A stretch of 64,000 nucleotides of DNA from Corticium candelabrum (Eukaryota; Porifera; Homoscleromorpha; Homosclerophorida; Plakinidae), in the NCBI RefSeq assembly GCF_963422355.1, contig NC_085098.1, positions 3,006,132-3,070,131 of the forward strand. The letters are read 5' to 3'. Numbering within the stretch: position 1 is the first letter of the stretch; the number at the start of each line of letters is the position of its first letter. Shown here one piece after another: positions 15,860 through 28,274 of this stretch. The position numbers and the translations under genes were made by a program. The notes beneath the pieces are model-generated. The model saw nothing but the letters and a program-made list of their open reading frames with translations. It ran no database searches and was not told where the DNA came from.

Positions 15860-18120
15860 ACCTGACTGAAAATGAAACCGCATAATTCGAATCTAGTCGT
15901 ATCAATCGTATTCTAGTTTTGGGAAAGCACTCAGCGAAGACAAAGCTACCACCAGATCTAAGAAGTAATAAAAATGTAGCGGTTGGAAGAATCCATCTTT
16001 GTTTATCTACTAGTAGCGCCATTGCCATGTTGCTGTCGAAGCCAATTTACTCTGTCGTTTGAAGAAGACATGGAATGGTGTGTTGCGATAAGCTTGCCAT
16101 CATTTCACAGCACAGTTCCTATTACTTGGATTTCTACTTCATTCTTTGCCTGAGACATAATTTGACACAAAGGCCCCATTAGGGGTTACGTGGCTTCGAA
16201 ATGATTTTACCAAACGAACTTACACGACCTCGACATTTTCATAGAAGACACGATGTATGCTCACACATTTACTATTGAACAGATTTTTGTATTTCTTTAT
16301 TATATTTCAGATCTATACACAGAAACCCTCTACTAAAATATACTGTAGTCTACCAAGCTACCAAGCTAAGTAGTAAAAAGTCTACCAAACACACAAATCC
16401 CGCAAAAGCTCTACATATTTCTAGGTACTCTTCTATGTGATTTATAATGCTTTACAGCATCTTCTACTTGTCTTCCTGCATTGTTGCCATCCCTATAAGC
16501 TCTAATATAACCTCTGGCTTTTCTAAAGTATTTTCTAATTAGGTCAAGGTTTACAGATTCTAATGCAGGAACGGTGGTTTTTCGTAATCCAGTATTTGAA
16601 TTATTACAATGAGTTCTAGTATACTGTTTGGCCTTTCCCCACACTCTTTCAATAGGGTTAAACTCACAATAGAATTTAGGGAAAAATAGAATGTTGTGAC
16701 CCCTAGAAATGATGTAGTGCTCTACAGGTGACATTTCTGCTGCAAAATCTTCAGGTGTCTCTAGCTCTGCAAATCACCTCACCTCTTTTTATCGTTGATG
16801 TGTCTATACCTTGTTCATCCAGTATCCTTTTTAGTCCCTTTGCAGTTCCATCTTCATAAACCATTGTTTGTACAGCCTCATTATAGACAGTGTCTCTCAT
16901 AACTGGCTGCTGCCCTCTGGTGTGACATTCATTTTACGTGCTATAAGTGCGTCTGGTGCTATTGCTTTATGATTAGAACTTTGATCAAAGAGCCCTAATT
17001 GTGTATATTTATGTCTCGGGTATACAATTTCTGTAATTTGGACAGCTTTCTTGACCTGGTTCATGAACTTATTGTTAGTCCAATACCCGTCCCTCCTACC
17101 ACCATAGTCAATGATTTCCCTGGCCTTTATTGAATATTACTTTGAGCCTCTCTTACGGTTTCATAAGTAAACTCAGACAATCTTATATACCCAGAGAACT
17201 CGTCTATAAAGCCACTAATCATGCGACCTGATCCCCTTGACTTTGGTCTGATTTGTTGTTGATCTGCCTGCAACCAGGAAAAGCGCTGGTCCTCATTCTA
17301 TTGGAAGAAGCACTCGTCCTGACAAATAACTACTAAGTATGTAGTTGACACATAATTTCTAATTAGAGGTAAGCTAGGATCTGAAGGTGCAATGTCTGAG
17401 GGAGGTGAGGGAGGTGGGGAGGCAGGTGTGCAGATTCTAATTCCTCAAGTTGTTTCAAAAAAGTTTCTTTCATTGGCAACATTCGATCGTTCATGCCCAT
17501 CAATATAGACCCCCTTTGCCACAATCTACTCTTTCAAATCCCAAGTCGTGAAGGAATTTTCTCGCTGTTTCTAGACCTACTTTCCTGGAAAACGCTGGGG
17601 GAGATGAAATAAAGAGTAGAATATCATTGTTAAGGTGCTGACAAAAGTCTTGGACGGTCATGGTAGGCATTTCCTTAACATTGGCCTGCTCTCTGGTCCA
17701 TACAGCTGCTTCTCTCTGTACTTCTTCGTGATAGATGACTGACTGGTGTTCATACTTCCCCACTCTCAAGGCTGGAAACTCACCATTAGCTTGAGAAGTT
17801 GTTTTCCATCTCCTAATTGTATTCTCGTGATGGTGAACCGCGTCAGCAACCTTCTGTGAAGCTTCGACTGTCCCCAAGACAAAATCCTCGCTGGAACTAT
17901 TCGAAGAGGAACATTGCCAACATCAGCGTGTCTTCACCAGGCAAGGCTATACGACCCACTTGTCCAGTTTACTCCAAATGTTGTCTTCCGTCAGTGGTGT
18001 GTTCTCTGAAAATGAGTCGACAGGCAATGATGTCGTGGTGTCGTCCGCTAGGACATGAACGGTGAACTCGAGCTTACTAGACTGTTGCTACATTGAAGAC
18101 GTTGCGGTTTCTCCCTCAAG
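15860..18120 (-). mobile_element. Tc1/mariner (IS630)-like DNA transposon nested in the Gypsy fossil
   Basis: Transposase remains lie on the minus strand. At 17890-17500 there is an N-terminal helix-turn-helix region (VEASQKVADAVHHHENTIRRW) followed by RKFLHDLGFERVD and GLYIDGHER just beyond. A middle region has CQDECFF, the likely second-strand DDE region (about 17.3 kb). At 16734-16411 is the C-terminal DDE block (FFPKFYCEFNPIERVWGKAKQYTR-like, Glu in NPIERVWG). Several in-frame stops and frameshifts separate these pieces. Ends are inferred from where Gypsy gag sequence stops and resumes; I could not identify terminal inverted repeats. Similar transposases occur in fungi and invertebrates. 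Confidence 0.65.
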
Positions 18121-18618
18121 ACGATGTCCACGCCCACCACATCTAAAGATCTCTGCTGTCTCGAGCTCATTGCCTTGCTTTGTAAGCGCCACCTGCTGTG
18201 TCACGTTGTACGCTAAAAAACGCCGTCTCGACTTGCTTTGCAGGTGGTCGCCTTGTGGTATTCCCACGTAAAGCACGCGTTTCGTCTCTCGATCGCAGTT
18301 TCAGTGGCTTGTGCAAATTATGTGGACTGCCTTCGTCAAGGTCGGCTCTGATTCGGCAAGGATCTTTCTCTGCACAGCCTCGTAATATAATCCACACACC
18401 AGTTGACATCTGAGTGCTGCATCCAAGTAGTCTCCGAAATCGAGACAGGGTCTACTGTCTGGTACGATCGAGGCTACACCTTCTCTCTGAAGACGCTGAT
18501 AAAAACGGAATCTGTCCGCGATTACAACGATGCGTGGCTCAAAATGGCTCTTCAACAGCGCAAGCAATTCATCCAGTGACTTGTCTTGTGGCTTCTCTTG
18601 TCTCGACCAAATTCTTCA

Positions 18619-18620
<2 letters not shown>

Positions 18621-18651
<31 letters not shown>
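18621..18651. repeat. (GT)n microsatellite
   Basis: Short GT run inside the Gypsy fossil. Confidence 0.9.
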
Positions 18652-18652
<1 letters not shown>

Positions 18653-18835
18653 AGACATGCAGTACCGACGCAAGTCAAGAAGACTGCTTTCTGCTTGTCT
18701 GCATCCTCCAACCCATTCGCAGTGTACAGAGAAAACGCTCCTTATAATCTTCTACGTTATCAACTCCTGCGTTAAGTTCTCCCAGCTAACCATGTCTTCC
18801 CGTCACGGCGTGGCCATGCAGCCTCGTCGCCAATT

Positions 18836-19022
18836 GTGCTGTATTTGTTCTTATACGCACGCACTGATACTACACCACGGATGACTGACGCTCTATTGCT
18901 ATAGACACACAGAACTATCGCTGAACGCGGAACACAGACTCTAACAATGCTACGGCAATATTATACATGTCATTAATTGTAACTCCGTCTCTAACTAATT
19001 AGTACACACAATACACTACAAC
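18836..19022 (-). repeat. Candidate 5' LTR of the Gypsy fossil
   Basis: Read on the minus strand it begins TGTAGTGTATTG and ends ATACAGCACA, a TG...CA element of about 187 bp. It is followed at once by ATTGGCGACGAGG, a sequence commonly seen just inside Gypsy LTRs. No partner copy was found on the 3' side, so the call rests on end structure and position only. Confidence 0.5.
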
Positions 19023-19519
19023 TCCCAACCATTTTAGCTTCCGCATAGGCAGTGCCACATCCAACATCTGCACCTTCCTCTGGTGCTCTCCACAATTTGA
19101 TTTTTAGTTCCACCCAAAAACTCGCGGCAGAGTGCTTACAGTTAGCGGCGGTAGTGGCAACCATGCAAGTGGTATTGACGGGAATTAATTAAACAAAATG
19201 ATTGCAGTGCGTCACACCCGTTTCTTGACACAATAGGCTTAGGTTACGTTTGTGTATACACAAGCTTTACCTGTCCACTTCTCGACATCAATTTTGAAAT
19301 TCTGTTTGTTGAGTAAGACGTGAGAGATATTGAAAGTCGTATGAAGACGTCATACACGATCGATCGACACTGTGTCTATGTTTGCATGTGCCATCACAAA
19401 CAGAAGCAGCAGCAGACAGCCGCAACTCTAAACCAATTCATACATCGAGATTGCTGATTCAACTAATTGTTTTTCTTTTGAGCTAAGTCAAGGGTGCTAG
19501 CTGAGCAACAGGATCGACA
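19023..19519. other. Intergenic, no gene recognised
   Basis: Lies between the Gypsy fossil and the second CTHRC1-like promoter. No supported feature. Confidence 0.5.
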
Positions 19520-19852
19520 TGTACAAATTTGGAAAGCTAGGGAGCTATGTCCAACCTCAGAATTAACTAGGTGTGTCATATAATGCTAAGTGGAGGTCTT
19601 ATCCAGTTTGAATTATGTGCAACAACAATCTAAAGGCGTTCCCCTTGCCTAATGAAACGCCCACACCTACCATCCGCTTTCTGCCAATTGTCAACAACTC
19701 CATAGTTGGAATAAGCTTGATGTTCCTAACTTTAGTGTGCTGTTAGCATAACGTCATTTCTACTAGATTGCTTGGTCCTGCCCCGGGTATATAAGCACAC
19801 TTGAATTAGATAGCAGTCAGTTACGACAGAGTCAGAGCGAGTGAACGAGGTG
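19520..19852 (+). promoter_or_regulatory. Promoter of CTHRC1-like copy 2
   Basis: The same module as upstream of copy 1: TGTACAAATTTGG (about 19519), CAACAACTCCATAG, CGTCA (19752-19756) and TATATAA (19788-19794), then the ATG 59 bp after the box. Well preserved although the gene has a frameshift. Confidence 0.7.
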
Positions 19853-20904
19853 ATGGAACATCAGTTTATCAGCTCAACAGTTTTGGTTCCTTTGCTGCTG
19901 TTAGTAGCAGTTACATCAAGTGCAGAAACTTCAGATAACGTAAGAAACTTGGTGTATGTGACCATTTAGTTACAGTTACCAAACGATTGATTAATTAATT
20001 AAGTTAACTAATGTCAGTACGTTTATATACATGTATATATACATATATACCTGTGAATTTTAACAAACAACTCCAATACACATTTGCTGACAAATATGAC
20101 GATATACGTTCGTCTGCGACAAATTAAGCAATAGATTGATCTGTTGCTATTTTAATAGAGAGGATGTTGTGGCAGAGTTCCAGGCGTGCCTGGCTCTCCT
20201 GGATCACCAGGTCCTGTGGGATCTCCTGGAAGAGATGGTAGAGATGGAAGAGATGGAGCGAGAGGTGAGAAAGGTGGTCGTGGTGAAAGAGGAGAACAAG
20301 GAGGTAAAGGGGAGAGTGGAAAGTTAGGTCCTCAAGGGCCAAAAGGAGACACGGGGGAGTGAAAGGAAGCAAGGGTGACTTGGGAGTGAAAGGAGAAAAG
20401 GGAGAAGGGATGCAACAATCAAACTGGAAGCAATGTGTGTGGAAGAGAGGCGATGACAAAGACACTGGACTCATTCATGTAACTTTGCATTGATACTTTA
20501 TAGTCAGATCTAATGCTAATCTGACGTGCACTTGTCTGCATTTGTTCCATCATGTATAGGAATGTCGCTTGAGCAAAATGCATGGAAGCACCGCACTGCA
20601 CGTGGCCTATGCAGGAAATCTGCGTATCAGCTGTGCCAGATGTTGTTCTCGTTGGTTTTTCACATTTAATGATCGAGAGTGCACAGGACCGATGACAATT
20701 GATGCAGTATATTATACTTTGGCAAATAACGACATTCATCGTCACAGACAAATTGAAGGTTACTGTGAGAACATTCCAGCCGGTGACGTCAGAGTTGGTT
20801 TCCACATTGGGAAGTGTATCGGTGAAACTTTGGCAAACGGTTACTCTGGATGGAATTCAGTTTCTCGAATAATGATAGCAGAAGTGCTACCAGCTCAAAA
20901 GTAA
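19853..20904 (+). pseudogene. CTHRC1: CTHRC1-like copy 2, one frameshift in collagen exon
   Basis: Exons are 19853-19939, 20159-20478 and 20560-20904, with all splice sites intact. Signal peptide, Gly-X-Y region and the C-terminal domain through [10 protein letters not shown] are otherwise undamaged. Exon 2 is 320 nt, one short of a multiple of three. At 20353-20357 a run of five G stands where the reading frame needs six (sister copies read GGGGGA GTG or equivalent). The frame then hits TGA at once. Given the lack of other damage, this is either a very recent pseudogene, a polymorphism, or a homopolymer sequencing error in a working gene. Confidence 0.85.
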
Positions 20905-21479
20905 CTTTAAATTGGTGACAAACTGTTCGGATGGATTTACAACCGTAATTGTAACTTCACGTATAGATAGTGTGTACTGCATGTTTATCACTATTAGTAG
21001 ATTTCCATTAGTGTTTTACATTAAATTTTCTATGTGCTATATTACTCTATTTGTCAATATCTGGTACTCTGTAATGGTCCGTCTAATTGAAGGGTGAAAT
21101 TTTTCCTTCAAAAGTTGTGCGTGTGTATGTGTGTGTATGTGCACGCTCAGTAGTGTACCCGTGACATGAATTAGGTGAGGACAGTGTGGTTGCATGAGTA
21201 CAAACTTGTGTGCTTGAATCAATGAACTAAGAAATGTTTATTTATTTATACTGAGAATTGATCACTGTTTTCAAAATAGAAAGCAGTGTCCACTGCCTCG
21301 TCGACTTTGTAACAGATTACCCAACTGAAGTGATGGCTAAGTTTTCATACAAAGAAATACAGTACATGTTATTACAGTTAAACAGTTTATATTAACAATT
21401 AGAACCACAGCAATTTTTGCAAAATCTACAAAGTCAGACAACAATGCTTGTTGCCAACTACAATACCTAGTTTACTGTT
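20905..21479. other. 3' flank of CTHRC1-like copy 2, no gene
   Basis: Partly alignable with the flank of copy 1 (for example the GTGCAC, AGTAGT, GTGACATG stretch at about 21140-21170 versus about 3800-3830). No independent gene seen. Confidence 0.5.
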
Positions 21480-23190
21480 GCCTGTACCAGTGTTTGTCCA
21501 TTTCGTCTTTTACTACACCAAATATTGGAGATAATGATATCTTTTGACTAGCTTGTTGTATTTCTATTATATATTGTCAAATCAGAACCATGAACTGCAG
21601 TTTTAATTTGTCTAGTAACATTTGAAGTTTATCAGCTTGGTTACTGACATTACCTGTAACATTATTAAAGCACAGTGCGAAGTAGCCAAGTAGTTGTAGT
21701 CGTATTAGTAGCTGTAGCCAAGTGCGAATCTGTACAATGTCAGCCATCTTGAGCCAACTGATTAAATTTCATTTTGTAAAATGTCAACTATAGCATCAGC
21801 ACACAAAAGGGTGCACCAGCCACATTCCTTGGTAGCTATGTACAGACGCTCCTACGTACACTCACGCTCACAAACACGTACACATCTCCACCACCACCAC
21901 CACACAACACACTACACAATACTTGAAACCACTATTCTGCCTCGTTCCTAGTAGGAATAGCAGTCAAGCGGTCTAATCAGCCGAAAAAGAAACAACGTAG
22001 CTATATAATTCACAGTGCATGGAAACTAGTAGCTCTGCAAATTACCAGTGTTCCAGGCAAACTTAATTCCTGATCCATCACAGTTTAGTATCCAGCCTTT
22101 TTCACAAGGACATGCGATCCGGGTAGGTCCGTCATTATTTTAATATGTATTATTTTAATTGCATACTAGAGTTGCAGTAATGTAGCTACACTATTTAAAT
22201 ATTATCATCGACTAATTGCAGCGGCGCAGCCAAAGCAAAAATTGGGGGGAGGTTATTATTAATATAAATTTGTTCAAAATTAACTGTATATGTATATACG
22301 TATAGATTTACAAACCCTCATTTCGGTACTGTATAATTATGTACATAAAATCACTCTATTAGACTATAAAAATAGATGAACAACCACGCCCATGACTTTT
22401 GGAGTAGTGAACCCCCAAGAATCCCCGTAGCTACGCCCACTGCTACTAGTAGCGCCTCTAGGTAATCTGAATGGATCACTGTCAAGACTTGAAGTTTAAC
22501 ATTTGATCTATCATAGTATTGACTTCTGGATTGCATTCTAGTTAATAACTAGGGCCAATAGCTAGTTTAGCTTGACAAGACGCGTAAACCAGTTCAAGAA
22601 AGTGACTGTTTCAACTAGAAACTTGCACATCGGGATGTGCAAAACAAAATGTCTAGGAAAGTCATATTTTGAAATATTGGGCTGCTCTATCGCCGGGTCA
22701 GGGCAACTGTTGCTTGTCACTGATTCAGTAGGAATTTGCATGACGATGACCAAGAACACCGTCTTCTCTCTCTCCGTAGCTACTGATTTCTTTTCCTTAG
22801 CTAGCGATCCTTACATCTGTAAAATTAAGGCGATCCTATCACAGCAGAATAGTCAATATCATCAAAACGGCGTTGTCAGAAGTCATCTAGACAAACAACG
22901 TGACAGTTAATTATACTTACTCACTTTGCTAAACCTACTTTGAAGCAGTTTAAGACAGCGTCTCCACTTGTCCATTTATTCCAGGCTATTAGCTAGGTTC
23001 TCTCCGTCATGATCAAACGGCAAGAAGCCATTGAAAATTCTTGCGTTTTTCCCAGTTCTCTGCGGTCGATCTGATAAAAATTACTGGTCTTGCAAAAGCG
23101 GTGAGATTTGTGCTCAACAATCCATCCAATAAGTTATCACGGATGCAACGACGCGTACTAACAGTAGCTGGAGCTCTGATGCGCAGCCAC
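21480..23190 (-). pseudogene. CARD/death-domain gene, dead copy in unit 2
   Basis: Aligns in three pieces to the unit 1 gene. The death-domain exon (about 21765-21485) has indels. The 3' part of the first exon around the conserved donor (about 22090-22040) is preserved. The CARD start (about 23190-23035) has large deletions, and its start codon position reads CAC instead of CAT on the plus strand. About 0.9 kb of unrelated sequence (22.1-23.0 kb) interrupts the first exon. The intron here is only about 250 bp, showing how much the unit 1 intron has grown. Confidence 0.8.
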
Positions 23191-23251
23191 AAGGGTAGTC
23201 ACGTGATTTTTAAGAGACTCCAAGGTGCTTACGTAATGCGCATGCGTTAAA
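23191..23251. promoter_or_regulatory. NAGLU promoter (unit 2), former bidirectional promoter
   Basis: GTCACGTGAT at 23198-23207 (CLEAR-like E-box) and TGCGCATGCGTT at 23237-23248 (NRF1-like) lie within 55 bp of the NAGLU ATG. There is no TATA box. Vertebrate NAGLU is a TFEB-network lysosomal gene, so the E-box is the likely lysosomal control element; the factor here is inferred. Confidence 0.65.
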
Positions 23252-25137
23252 ATGCTACTGAGTACTGCAGCAATTACGGTCTTGTCGTTTTCTGTCGCTG
23301 TGGTTTCAGTTTCGGGTTGGCCATATAGCTACGTTCACTTCTTCTTCATTTGTTAAGTTGACAGGAATTGGTTGTCTTCAGGTGTGGTGAACTCTGAAAC
23401 TCAGGCTGAAGCTGTGAATGATTTACTGCAAAGACTCATTCCAGATCATGTTCACAATTTTGTCATATCAGTAAAAAATACAAAGGGTTATGACTCGTTT
23501 CAGGCAAGCAAACCATTCTAGAAAATTAATTAATTAAATAGAAACAGTCTAGTTTATTGAGGTCACGTGACAAAGATACATTGATGGTGTCGTGGTCCTG
23601 AACTACGAATAAATAGTAGTAGCTATTGCTAATAAGTTCTCTGTTGTTGTTTGACTAGATTTCAAAGAACAAATGGAATTTGTGTGTAGATTTGTAATTT
23701 ATATTTAAAAATTAGATTCTTTAGCCAGTAGTGCAACAATTGAAAATGACATTCCATTGTAGATTTCAAGTTCTGGTGGCAAGATTTACATCGAGGGTAC
23801 AACAGGAGTAGCTGCTGCTTGGGGTGTGCAACATTATTTGAAGTATTGGTGTAATGCTGATGTCTCGTGGTCTGGAGATCAACTCAACCTCACTAATCCA
23901 TTGCCAACAGTAGAAGGCATCGTAAAAGTATCAAGTCCTTATCGGTTTGTAATGGCTTTCGTTTGGTCACAATATTTGCCAAGTTTGAGTTAATTGAAAT
24001 TGGCAGATATCGTTATTATCAGAACGTCTGTACATCAAGTTACTCGTTTGTTTGGTGGGATTGGACACGGTGGCAACGTGAGATTGACTGGATGGCTCTG
24101 AATGGCATAAACTTGCCATTGGCATTTACAGGCCAGGAAGAGATATTGAGACGAGTGAGTGTCGCTGTAGATTTTTGTGTATGTAGTTCACTGTTGTTTA
24201 ACTAAAGAAAGATTTCTGCAGTAAATATAGTTTGCTCTATGGAGTAGATTTCAGTACGAAAACTTGACTAATGGTACAGTACATTCGGTGAAAGTTTTAC
24301 TTTGGGTGGCAGTATGGGTATGGCAACATGACAGGTTAATTGTAGCTGCGTTTTGTTATTAGGACTGCCAAACTTGACTGAGTGATATCTTACTTCAATC
24401 ATACTGTTATACTGTTGTACATTTTATAACACAAAGTCTTAGATGTTGGCAAGCACACGTGTCTGCGTTCAGAATGCTTTGGAATTTTGTAGCTCAGCTA
24501 ACCTTTAGTTTCTTGCCAAAATGGCTTTGAATGGTGTAGTTTTGTTAGCCAACAAAATGGGTTTGTTTTATTAGGCATCTTGTGTATAGCAACGTTTGTC
24601 CAGGATGCAACGGTTGATAGTTGTTAACTCATTTTGTTTGAATTTCTCTAACTGACATCTGGTGTAATATTGATATAAACTTTGTTCATGGTTTAGCCAG
24701 TGTCAGAATTTGTCAACATTTAAACAAACGATTGTCATACTTACATAGGTGACATACGGTTTGATAGGACTGATATAGAAGCAGAGTAGGCTCGAGATGG
24801 CCGACAATGTCAATCGACGGAAGTCCACTTTAGAAATAAGTTACAGAGTCTCGCGGTGTGGTCTCTAAATATATTTGGTACATACTAAATTTATTAGTTT
24901 TGGCTTGTGTTCGTATTGGCATATCTCCAAGAGGTTCACAATGGAGTCAAATAGTTGATGCCTGCTATTGGTGAGGCATATCAGGCCTCTAAGTTCACAT
25001 GTAGCTCTGTTAGTCATCGGCCGGTAAGAGAAACACTTTAGTCGACAAGATGAAAATGTAGTAGCCCGTTGTAGCCATCGACCTAAGCGTTGTAATGATT
25101 ACATGAAAATTGGTTTCCAACACTTGCACGAGTGTGG

Positions 25138-25210
<73 letters not shown>

Positions 25211-28200
25211 GACAGAGTCTGAGACCTACACAGACACAGTTCAAATGATCCACCGACCTGCATCACATTCAGTCAGAATTTGAATTTTGCAAGTTTAATG
25301 TTTGACGAGATCAACTTTAAGCTCTCATCTATGCCACTGGCTTGTAGGCGTTGACACATTGTGGTATACCGCCTGCTAAGTCTACCTATATGCCACAAGT
25401 TTACTATCTACTAGCCACTGGCGATTAACAATTTGTAATTAGTCGCTGCCTGAAAAATTTAATTTCTATGGCAACTAATTTTGTTGCTACTTAGAGGCAT
25501 GCATATGTCTAACAAAGCATACAGGCATACGAAAACTACAAAGCTTATTTGACAAGGCTACATTGCTCTGTCTAGTCTGGCAATTGTACACTTGATAACT
25601 ATTGCATATCCTTACTGTCATTATTGGCTTGCACATCTTGTGTTAGGTGTTTTCTCACTTTAATTTTACATCTGCTGATTTGGCTTCTTTCTTCTCGGGC
25701 CCTGCATTTCTTGCTTGGTGATTGTGCATAATTATGCGAACACGCAAAGTGTGTGAAAGTGGTGTCGTGTGTATGTAGGTATCGTATGGGCAATATTCAA
25801 GGCTGGGGAGGTCCGCTGCCGGAAGAATGGATGTTTACACAATTACAGCTGCAACATCTAATACTTACTCGCATGAGGTCGTTTGGCATGATGCTCGTTC
25901 TTCCTGGTTTTGCCGGTCACGTGCCTTCCTCTATTACTCGGTTGGTACTTTTGATTTGTTTATATAGCTGTTATATGTACTAAGTGGCATTGCTTCAAAC
26001 TGCAGGTTGTATCCCAATGCATCTGTGCATCAGACGATGACAAAGGGTCGTACATGGGGTCATTTCTCTCATCCCTACTGCTGGTCAGTCGTGGTAATGT
26101 TATCCATTCTATGTTAGTGCATACCTTTTGTTTTGTAGCACATATCTTCTTGACCCCACTGACAGTCTATTTCGAGAGATTACTCATGTTTATATGTCAG
26201 AGGTGAGGCGTCATCGATCAGACTGGTTTTCATATATTTTATGTGTTTTGCTGTAGTTGATACAAGAGTTTGGTACGGATCACTTTTACAGTGTCGATCT
26301 ATTCAATGAACTCAGTCCAAAGTCTAATGATACCGAGTACTTACACGATCTCAGTGCTGGTGTCTTTACTGCTATGTCTTATGTAGATCCTGCGACTGTG
26401 TGGTATGATATCGTTTAGGTAATGATGGAGTGGAAATTTGGTTGTCATGATGATCTCTGTAGGGTGATGCAAGGTTGGCTCTTTCAGAACGACGAGGAAT
26501 TCTGGCAACCGCCTCAAACGAAATCGTTATTGCTGGGCGTTCCGATTGGTATGTAACGTCTTGGTCTGCTTAGTTGCAAGGCTTGTAGTGTAATCGGAGT
26601 ATATATAACAAAACTGGTAAACACATGTTACCATAGTGATTAATTGGTATATTATATAAGATGGATACTCAGATTTTTTGACTTTTGGTGCTGTATGTTG
26701 TAGGTCGCTTTTTGATTCTTGACTTGTTTGCGGAAGTTTATCCTCAATGGCAGAGAACTGAATCGTTCTATGGGCAGCCGTTTATTTGGTGCATGCTGCA
26801 CAATTTTGGAGGCAACCTGGGAATGTATGGCACAGTTGAAAATGTCACTCGGGTGAGAGTCAATCGTACTTGTTTCTGTTGGCTATTTATTTCAACTTTT
26901 TGTTACATGAAAAGGGTCCCGTGGAAGCCCTTGATGATTCGAAGGCAACTATCGTTGGTACCGGTTTGACACCCGAGGGTATCGAGCAAAACGACGTTGT
27001 ATATGAACTGATGAACGAGATGGGTTGGAGGACTCAACCTGTTAATCTTGCATCGTGGTAATGAGTTAGAGTGCTCGTAAAATGTGTTATGATTGTATTA
27101 CATGTGTGTTGTCAGGATAGTTGGTTACGCACGAAGGCGATATGGTGGAGACAATACTTTGGTGTCCACCGCTTGGTCGTTGCTTTTTCAAAGTATTTAC
27201 AACAGCACCATTTCACGACAGAACCACTGTCATGCCATTCCTGTTGTGAGACCCGCACTTGACCTTAACCCTCCTGTAAGCAAGCTTTTCCGTTAGGGGG
27301 ATTTATACTCATATTTACTGTTGTCTACTGTGTGCATACAGATATGGTATAATATTAGCCATGTGTATGAAGCATGGGACTTGATGGTGAGGGCAGCACC
27401 GAAATTTGCTGGTATAGGAACATTCAGGTATGCTACTATAGTCATATTGCCTAGTTAATGCCATAAGTAATTGCATTATGACAACTCAGTGACTGCAGAA
27501 ACAATTGTATTAGTCTGGATTATATCTAAAGTTTTATCAATGCAACTTGCATGTCATACAATGTACCCTACTGCTCCTAATGTTTTTCAAGATTAATTAT
27601 TTTCGAGACTCCAAAAATAATTTAGAATTTTTTTATTCAAATCCTAGTATTTTAGGTCTTGATGTACAATATTAGTCATTTTTTGATTTAAAATTATTTG
27701 TTTATTTATTCTTTCAAAGTGATTCCATTCTCTAAACATTTCTAGTGGGCATCTTGAGCTGCACACTTCCGTCTGGTGGCCATTTTTGACCAAGTTTCAT
27801 GCAAACAACCAAAAACCAAAAGCCCCGACAACTGACAGTTATTAAGACCAGAATTTGTTTTCTGTTATCTAATTGTTTTTCAAGGCAAATTTTTTGAACG
27901 GTGTTGGCTGCTTTGAAAACGATATTCAAGGCTTCAGGTGTAGAAATTTTGCTGTGGGTGCTTGTCTAATTTTTAAGATTGGATTACTGCCAACTGTTTG
28001 CATTTGTTTACATTTGGATGTTTGTTTGGTTTCCTTGGCGATAAACTGTGATTACATGTTGTTTCTGTCATGTTCGTCTCATGAATTTGGCTTTTAAAAC
28101 ACTTTTATGTCTGTTTTTTTATTATAAAAATTCATATATACATGAGCAGAACATGTGCATTTTTATAAAAAAGACACTGAAGTGTCTAGATGCCAAAAGA

Positions 28201-28233
28201 AAGACATACGTATGTAAGTTTCATTACTGCATC

Positions 28234-28274
<41 letters not shown>

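Larger units (their letters stand above)
13765..19022 (-). mobile_element. Ty3/Gypsy LTR retrotransposon fossil, broken and incomplete
   Basis: Old Gypsy-type element on the minus strand. Recognisable parts, 5' to 3', are a candidate LTR (19022-18836), a primer-site-like stretch, gag (about 18.9-18.1 kb), a nucleocapsid zinc-knuckle region (about 15.85-15.77 kb), protease (about 15.5-15.3 kb), reverse transcriptase (about 15.1-14.3 kb) and RNase H (about 14.2-13.78 kb). No integrase or 3' LTR was seen. Gag is split from the rest by an inserted DNA transposon (about 15.9-18.1 kb). The element carries many breaks and is clearly dead; its decay suggests considerable age. Confidence 0.8.
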
